A DNA stretch of 64,000 nucleotides, taken from the NCBI GenBank assembly GCA_950295325.1, contig OX485808.1, forward strand, positions 1,922,501-1,986,500, in the 5' to 3' direction. Position numbers and translations under genes: made by a program. Under the pieces are notes generated by a model. The model worked only from the letters and a program-made list of their open reading frames with translations, did not search any database and was not told the DNA's origin. Each line of letters begins with the position of its first letter. Position 1 is the stretch's first letter. This stretch comes from Polytrichum commune (lineage: Eukaryota > Streptophyta > Polytrichopsida > Polytrichales > Polytrichaceae). Positions 57,024 to 64,000 of the stretch are shown here, one piece after another.

Positions 57024-58620
57024 TGTGAGCCCAAAATGGTGCCCACATGTGGTGATTAAGTCTTCGAAACCAATTTTAGTGTGACTTTGATGTGCTATGA
57101 TTATTCACAAAACATAAAAAGAGTGAAGTGTGGTATGGATTTAAGTTTAGGCATTAGAATGTGTTGTGTAGTAATTTCAAGGTTTAACTTCAATAAGAGG
57201 ATGCCTTGATTAGGTGAGTGGGGGGTAAGGTGAAGCAAGGTGAGCTCCGCGAGTTAAATGCCCACTTTTGGATCCACCTTGGTAGTTTGGGAAGAAGGAA
57301 GCTTGGTGGATGGGGATTAGTCCCTACTTTGGAGGAGAGGGTTAAAGGATTGTGATTGGAGGTGCCAATCCTCTCACCCTATCCTCACCTCTTTCCCCCT
57401 CTCTCCCTCTCTCCCTCTTTGCTACTTAAGGTGTTTTTTCTCTCATTTCTCTCTCTCTTCATCAAGCGCTCTCAAGGGAGCAAGCTCTTAAAAGCTTGAG
57501 CTACGCGTGTAGGACATTAGTTTTTAGTGAATTTAATTAGTTACGTTCTCTCTCTCAATTCCTCTCAAGTGGAGTGAGCTCTTAGAGCTTGAGACAACAT
57601 GTGGGGATTAGGTAGTTATTTAGTGGAATTAGTGGGTTAGATTAATTCATTAGTAAAGGATCGAAAACAAAGACTTAGGGAAATGCTCGATTAGCGGCTA
57701 GGGGAGACTATATCAAGAGGCAACTGGTTAACTGCGGCTGCGACTGCATCGGAGGCAGCTGGTTAGCTGTGGTTGCGACTGCATTGGAGGCAGCTGGTTA
57801 GCTGTGGTTGTGATTGCATTGGAGGCAGCTGGTTAGCTGTGGTTGTGAGTGCATTGGAGGCAGCTGGTTAGCTATGGCCGGGACTGTATCAAGAGGCAAC
57901 TGGTTAACTGCGGCTGCGACTGCATCGGAGGCAGCTGGTTAGCTGTGGTTGCGACTGCATTGGAGGCAGCTGGTTAGCTGTGGTTGTGATTGCATTGGAG
58001 GCAGCTGGTTAGCTGTGGCCGGGACTGTATCAAGAGGCAACTGGTTAACTGCGGCTGCGACTGCATCGGATGCAGCTGGTTAGCTGTGGTTGCGACTGCA
58101 TTGGAGGCAGCTGGTTAGCTGTGGTTGTGACTGATTAGTTTATATTATTACATTAGTTTATAGACTATATTAGACTATATTAGTTTATAGATAAGTAGTT
58201 GGCCACATTAGGTTAGGTGGAGGCACGTGTGGGTTTCATAAGTAATTGCACTTAGGATTGATTATGGGAAATAGCGTTTTTTAACGCTTGTATCCTCTCT
58301 ATTAAATAAATCAAGTGCACAAGTAATGGAGAAGGTGGAGGACTTCCGCGAGGGGAAGACAAAGGAGGTTGGGTCAAAGTATGCAAGGGGAAAATCATTG
58401 AGGGCATGTGCGGCTAAGGCCGCGGGTTGGACTCTTGAGAAAGCCAACTCTAGCACAAGCCAAGAGGCCAACATTAATAAAGTACAATGAGTGAGACAAT
58501 GCATGTTCATTTAAACATGAAAATCACCTTGCATATGGTTCCATGTTGTGATAGATAAATGTGATTCTCAAAGTCATCACCCGGACTAGGACGCTTAAGG
58601 GTGGTGGATTTGGTCTCACA
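57024..58620 (+). mobile_element. TG...CA element with 5-bp duplication (solo-LTR-like), copy 2
   Basis: 1,597 bp with the perfect duplication CGGGT (57019-57023 and 58621-58625). It begins TGTGAGCCCAAAATGG and ends GATTTGGTCTCACA. The first 100 bp and the last 250 bp align with the copy at 15208-17309, including CATAAAAAGAGTGAA and the SLRACAAKAAGW peptide. The middle differs: it has pyrimidine-rich runs (57395-57480) and a 35-bp tandem repeat. Inserted in the MULE transposase coding sequence. Confidence 0.88.
57716..58135 (+). repeat. 35-bp tandem repeat inside the LTR-like element
   Basis: About 12 copies of a 35-36 bp unit with GGCAGCTGGTTAGCTGTGG. A variant unit (GGCAACTGGTTAACTGCGG) starts each subarray of three to five, giving a small higher-order pattern. 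Confidence 0.85.
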
Positions 58621-58906
58621 CGGGTGCATCATTCTCTTCCAGTCCCGAAAGAAGGCTAAGGTTGAAGAGTACCGTATCACTATCAGCACCTTCCCGTCGT
58701 GCACCTGCCCGGATTTCGTGGAGATGTCAGCAAGAGCACTTGGAAAGCGGCGCACTTGGGTGAACTGCAAGCACTTGTACTTCATCTTCCGTGTGACCTG
58801 CAACTTGGATCAATACGAAGACACTTTCATCCATGCTCCGAGTCTTAGTTTCAAAGAAGTGAAGCACCTCCTCGAAAGTGGCATCATGAAGCATGTGGGA
58901 CCTTAG

Positions 58907-59489
58907 CGTGGATACCTATAGGAGCTAGGCTGCCCCCCCCTTATTTATAATTTGTCGCTAAGTATTATTGCGTTGAGTATACTATAGTATGAGTGCACGT
59001 TTTCCGAAAATATCGCTGATATTTCAGACCTATCATTATCTACATGATGTGAATTGTAATCGTTTTTAAATATCTATAAAGGTTTCTAAATATTTATGGG
59101 TCACTCCTTCCAACAGTAGTTTTAGATGTTATTGAATGGTATGAGTTTTGCTACTTTGCTTGAATGCTTTAATGCTTTAATTTTATGACTTAGAATTTTC
59201 TCTGACGTTGTGACCATAGCCTATGATTAAGCGGCTCTCACCATAATATGGACAGTCAAAAGTTCCCTGGTTTAAGTAAATCATGTGAATTAGTCTCTCT
59301 GAAAGGTACCCTAAAACCAAGTCTCTGTCCTTAAATCCCTCAAAATTTCCACGGAAATGGGTCCATCATTTTTACTAAAAAAAAGAGGTCCCACGATTTT
59401 TTCTATTTATGGATTCTAAATTTGGAATTTTATTACTATAATTGGAAAGCGTTGACTTTTTTCTGCTCACCGCTCACACGGTAGCGTCG
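58907..59489. other. Gene-free stretch
   Basis: AT-rich 3' flank of the MULE gene. No gene or repeat recognised except GCTCACCGCTCAC near 59465, the complement of the GGTGAGCGGTGAGC run at 2717. Confidence 0.45.
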
Positions 59490-60657
59490 TTGCTCACAAC
59501 CATAGCAACATATAACCCAAACTCACTTCACACTTAATTCAGATTCAAGCTTAATAACAACCATAGCAACATATAACCCAAACTCACTTCACACTTAATT
59601 CAGATTCAAGCCTAATAACAACCATAGCAACATCTAACATTAACTCACTTCACACTCACATCAGATTCAGGCCTAACCACAACCAACCCAAATTGTAACC
59701 TAACTCACTTCACTCTCAATTCAGCCCACTTTAGACCCCCCTCTAGGGTATCTGGGTACCGAGACACACTGATGAGAATAATGTTGAGTTTCATAAATCT
59801 TATTTCAGGCCCAATCACAACCTAAGCAACATATATGCCAAACTCACTTCACACTTAAATCAGATTCAAGCCTACTCACAACCTAAGCAACATATAACCC
59901 AAACTCACTTCCCACTTAATTCAGATTCAAGCCTAATAACAACCATAGCAACATCTAACATTAACTCACTTCACACTCACATCAGATTCAAGCCTAATCA
60001 CAACCATTATAGCAACATCTAACATTAATTCACTTCACACTCACATCAGATTCAGGCCTAATCACAATCTAAGCAACGTCCAACCTTACCTCACTTCACA
60101 CTCACATTAGATTCAGGCCTAATCACAACCTAAGCAACGTCTAATCTTACCTCACTTCACACTCACATCAGATTCAGGCCTAATCACAACCTAAGCAACG
60201 TCTAACCTTACCTCACTTCACACTCAATTCATCCCACTTTAGACCCCCCTCTAGGGTATCTCGGTGCCAAGACACACTGATGAGAATAATGCTGAGTTTC
60301 AGAAATCTTATTTCAGGCGTAATCACAACCTTATCAACTTCTAACCTTACCTCACTTCACACTCACATCAGATTCAGGCCTAATCACAGCCTCCCCAATT
60401 TGTAACCTAACTCAATTCAGCCACTTTTTACCCCCCCAAAGGGTATCTCAGTACCGAGACACACTGATGAGAATAATGCTGAGTTTCATAAATCTTATTT
60501 CCGGCCTAATCACAACCTTATCAACTTCTAACCTTACCTCACTACACACTCACATCAGATTTCGGGCCTAAGCAACATCTAACCAACACTGAATTCACAC
60601 TCACCTCAGATTCAAGCCTAATCACAACCTTATCAACTTCTAACCTTACCTCACTTC
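59490..60657. repeat. Dispersed repeat, second block
   Basis: Same family as 1828-2710 (AACTCACTTCACACT, TCAGATTCAAGCCTAAT, TCTCGGTACCGAGACACAC). Interrupted by the inverted element at 60658. Confidence 0.75.
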
Positions 60658-63495
60658 TGTGAACCCTTTGAGTGGTCCACCACTCTGCGGGATCACTTTT
60701 AGTTAGAATGTTAGCATTAAAAGTTAGAATTGATAGGGAATTTAGGGAAAATTAGTTCATTTAGCATTTAGCCTAGAAGAAGGAAGGTCAAAATGAAACT
60801 AAGTAGTGCTAGAAGATAGCAAAGTAGAAAAAATATGCTAGCTAGTAAAAACAACTAGCTAAGCAAATATTAGTAGATGCTGGCTATTAAGCAAATGTTA
60901 GTAGATGCTAGCTAAGCAAGTGTTAGTTTATTAGTTAGTGTGAGGCACACAAGACTATTGGAGGTGTTTTACGTAAGAAGATAAAATCGGCTTGAAGACT
61001 TTTGAAGACAAAAAAGAAAGAGAGCAAGGGGGATACTTGCCCACTTGCCCCCTTGCCAACTCGATGGCGGAAAAATTAGAAAGATTTCTAAAGGTTTTTT
61101 GTCGGAGCCACCTCGGCAGAGGGTGGCAACCTCAACCGGGAAAACCCCCGAGCCAAAATTTCGGGAAAGGGTTTGAAAAATGGATCCGGTGGAGGAGGGG
61201 TCCAACCCTTTTGTGAGAGGGTTTAAAAACCCCTCCTTCCACCTTGTAGCTCTCTCTCTTTCTCTAGTTTTTGGGCGAAGCCCTGCTTCAATGTAGTTAG
61301 GAAAAAATCCTTTAGCATGTATTCTCAATGGTCTAAAAGAAAGGCTTGAGAACCTCCTCTACTCTCTCTCTCCTAGTTAGATTGTGTGTTTATTAACACA
61401 CCAACAAAATTATTCCTTCTTTTGTAGAGGTAGGTTGGATGGTAGAATTTTGAGTAGAGGCATTATAGACCTCATCTGCCAATGCCCTGAAGGCTTAGTT
61501 CAAAAGCTATAACAAGATACTTATCATTTTTCTCTTAGAGAGATTTCATATAGCCATCCATAGCCGTTTCCCATTTGTGATTTGGTTGAGATGACAATTA
61601 GTTATGGATTTTCAAAGATGGAGTAGAAAAACTGGGTGGTCTTGTGGGTAGCGGCTGCTGGATCAGACCTGCGAGCCCAATAGGAATTTTAATTCCAAGA
61701 AATTATATTTTTCCCAAGTAGAACTTTTGTGTAGCTTTCCAAAATGGCTTAGAACATTTGATTTGAGCATGATTTGAATTAGATATGAATTGTGCAAGAT
61801 GGGACACATAGTTTGAGAACTTTTGGTTGACTGCTGCATTACAGAGGACCTGCTGGGTTCACTTCGGCTTACCTTTCTAATCACATATTTTTATCAAATA
61901 CATCTTTTTAATATCTCTCCAGGGTCATATAGAACGTTTGATTTGACTAAGATTTGAATTAGATATGAATTGTTGAAGGCGAGATACATAGTTCAAGCCT
62001 TCTTGATTGACTGCTGTGTTACAAGGAGTCCGCTGAATTTCTATTAGCTTAACCTGCTGATGTCATAATTTTTCTAGTTAGAGCTTGTTCATAGCTTTCC
62101 AATGGTATAAGGAAAGCCTAGATCCAAGTAGTAAAGAATGTGCTATGAATTTTTGAAGTTAGAAGGTAGATAGGTGGGTTGGAAGGGTCGGTTGAATCGA
62201 CCTCACACTTCCAACCCTCATAACTTTTGCATTTCTTATCCGATTAGAGTGATTTTTAGATCATTGGAAAGATAATTTGGTGCACTAAGTATAAATATTA
62301 TGCTTAGGATTAAATTACAGGGCAGAATAACACTTTATATTTTAATTGTTAACTAAGGTACGCTTACTACCAAACTAGTTACAAAGAAGGAGGCAAGGTC
62401 GACGCTCGGAAAGTGGAGCAAGGAAGGAGGTAGCGGCTCGGCCTACATCAAGCCCAAATCAACCGAGGAAAATTGAGGTAAATTAACTAACCTTAAGCCT
62501 TCCATTTAGGATTGGAGGGAGCACGGCTAAGGTACGCATCTCTAAACCCACTCACCTATCTCGTAAGGTCAAGTGGCTTGACCACTTGACCGCCAAGGGA
62601 GTACCCAATTCCATTGTTTTCGGGGCCCTTGGTATGTTTTGTGGTAGTAGCTTCATTTATTAGCAAGTTTCGTGTGTGGTAAGTCGGATTAATCACCGAC
62701 ACGACCACTCTGAATGTTGTTGGTGGAAAGGTGGGGTTAATGACCCGCGAATCCACTATTATGTTGTTGGCCCCATAGATTGGGAGTAATGGCCCCAATT
62801 TATGAAGATTGCGCAACAGGTTGAACCTACAGGTCGCCCGTCACCCTGGTCCCATTGAGTTGCATTTCGTGGTCTATCCAGTGTAAACACATTTAACAAT
62901 CAAAACATACCAAATAAATCGTAAACCCTTGTTGGCAAGAGACCCGAGGTAAGGGGTGATGCCTAATATGTTAATGTAGTAAGTTAGGACGTGCAAACAA
63001 AAGTAAGTAATTAAGAAGGAATTTGTGTGAAGGGTGGGACTTAGGCCAAGTTCCCCCGCTTAGAAAACTAAATAGAACTAAATAAAGAAATAGGAAGAAT
63101 TGAATGGTCCATCAAATTGTCGTTATTCCGTTCGTTGAGTTAGGGTGGTATGAGTCACATCCGGTTGGGTGTATCAGAACCATCCCAATTCACAAATTAG
63201 GATTGCCTTGGTTTCAAGGCTGGTGCGTCTGCGCGTAGAATAGGTTGTAGGTTAAGGTTAGAACTAGATATGAAATTGGTTAGTGGAGTTTAAAGCCACA
63301 CTAGTAAAAAACTAAGGCCTAACCTCCGGAGGTATTACGACGCATATTTAATCTCCCTTAAAAATCTAACTACTCACGTTATACACCTATCATCCGGGTT
63401 CGGCTTGGGCGCCTGCAAATGCAGGCCACCTTCACCGAAGGGCTTGTGTGATACTTTTAGGCTCCCTCGAAAGGGGGTGGCCCAAAAGTACCACA
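60658..63495 (-). mobile_element. 2.84-kb TG...CA element, inverted near-identical copy
   Basis: Reverse complement of 19643-22507, almost identical throughout; the frames at 20322, 21254 and most of 21810 translate identically here. It begins TGTGAACCCTTTGAG and ends CCCAAAAGTACCACA. The flanking 5-mers ACTTC and GACCG do not match, so this is either a recombined end or the LTR of a larger element continuing past 63495. No primer-binding site or purine tract was recognised next to it. Confidence 0.85.
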
Positions 63496-64000
63496 GACCG
63501 TCGTCCTGCACCGCATCAAAGACTGAGACATCACCCTCTTGTTTCCAATACTATGCTATGACTAGGGAATTACCCTCTACAACGGATAACGACAAAAACG
63601 AATACTAAAATCATTCTTTAATTCATTAACAATTCACTTTGAAGAAGTCGTTGTACCTTAAGCATTCGCATCCCCCTGCAAGTTAGCACTCCTCTCGACC
63701 ATGACTCAATGTGATAATAACAACAAAATTTCTTAACTAACAATCTAATATAATGCATCAAATGTCAACTCCCAAGACTGAGAGACTCACCCCGAGGTGA
63801 GTGTCAAAGTCTAATCTTCCTAATATTAATTACCCCTCTAATGTCTTAGTGAACTAATCGATCATAAGGTTTTTTTTATGTTTTTAGAAAATCCCCAAAA
63901 ATGTTGAGGACATACCTTCGCCGCGCTCCCTCCTCAAAACAAAATGCATAAAAGAAATATGCAATTCAATCCAAGGAAATAATTAAAATGAACTAAACTA
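63496..64000. other. Right-edge sequence without recognised gene
   Basis: No family recognised. It may be internal sequence of the element ending at 63495, or host DNA. Confidence 0.4.

Larger units (their letters stand above)
54332..58906 (+). pseudogene. MULE-type transposase with SWIM zinc finger, split by an LTR-like element
   Basis: Exons 54332-55735, 55895-57023 and 58626-58906. Exon 1 begins ARLMFGMDKRFDGHAW, has Cys-rich blocks (SSLVCKVCKTPPYC) and then MACHVYDSAYCRVMTIAV, FKGFMADSAQANWNAV and CLLHW, the DDE region layout of Mutator-like (MULE) transposases (second Asp, C..H). The intron at 55736-55894 has GTGAGT...CTCAG and phase 0. Exon 3 carries CTCPDF...NCKHLYFIF, a SWIM zinc finger (CxC...CxH), the usual MULE C-terminal module. 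Lesions: an in-frame TGA at 55643-55645 and the 1.6-kb insertion at 57024. Removing the insertion and one CGGGT copy restores the frame exactly. The 5' side runs straight into satellite, so the true start is uncertain. No terminal inverted repeats for this element were found. Confidence 0.8.

Noticed and set aside
60653-63500. Target-site duplication around the inverted 2.84-kb copy
   Set aside because: ACTTC and GACCG do not match; no duplication can be claimed.
1-64000. CRISPR arrays, bacterial operons, rRNA or tRNA genes
   Set aside because: None seen; short palindromic repeats here lack the constant-repeat and unique-spacer form of a CRISPR array, and the spacers themselves are repeated.

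Overview
The window looks like nuclear DNA of a streptophyte, probably a repeat-rich land plant or charophyte-grade alga. The reasons are split genes with GT-AG introns, LTR elements primed by the plant initiator tRNA-Met (TGGTATCAGAGC), an FCP1-like HAD gene with the plant-type DLNGVL motif, an interstitial TTTAGGG run, and a MULE transposase with a SWIM zinc finger. I cannot name the species. Almost everything here is a mobile element, a satellite, or a gene broken by one. Exon borders below were placed by hand from splice consensus, checked for reading phase.

Layout. 1-2.7 kb: two tail exons of an acidic protein, a truncated copy of a 2.86-kb LTR-like repeat, and a dispersed repeat. 3.5-5.0 kb (minus): C-terminal half of gene A, which has DNA-methyltransferase-like motifs. 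5.37-40.11 kb: a segment bounded by an exact 22-bp inverted repeat starting CACTA. It holds a Lys/Glu-rich ORF, a HAD phosphatase-like gene, gene B (ParB/DGQH-like plus methyltransferase-like, minus) and gene C (DUF7869-like, plus). An 18.2-kb Ty3/gypsy complex (LTR-internal-LTR-internal-LTR, 7489-25675) sits inside the HAD coding sequence and itself carries two younger insertions. 42.6-47.6 kb (minus): N-terminal half of gene A, with a ParB-like DGNHR motif. 40.1-42.5, 44.4-46.6 and 47.6-54.3 kb: an 85-bp satellite, including a 512-bp higher-order array. 54.3-58.9 kb (plus): a MULE transposase gene broken by a 1.6-kb LTR-like element. 59.5-64 kb: dispersed repeat and an inverted second copy of the 2.86-kb element.

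The most interesting point is that two separate genes pair a ParB/DGQH-like module with N6/N4-methyltransferase-like motifs, an architecture I know from prokaryotic and phage DNA-modification proteins. Gene A is phase-compatible across a 37.6-kb intron that contains the whole CACTA-ended segment, and gene B lies inside that segment. A 22-bp motif (arms GTTTGGGTCG and CGACCCAAAC around a 2-bp core) recurs about 28 times in the introns and leaders of genes B and C. Degenerate 22-bp forms occur in the subterminal repeats of the CACTA-like ends. This ties genes B and C, the motif and the ends together as one candidate giant transposon. Most genes carry one or two small lesions (frameshifts or stops), so decay or assembly error must be considered.
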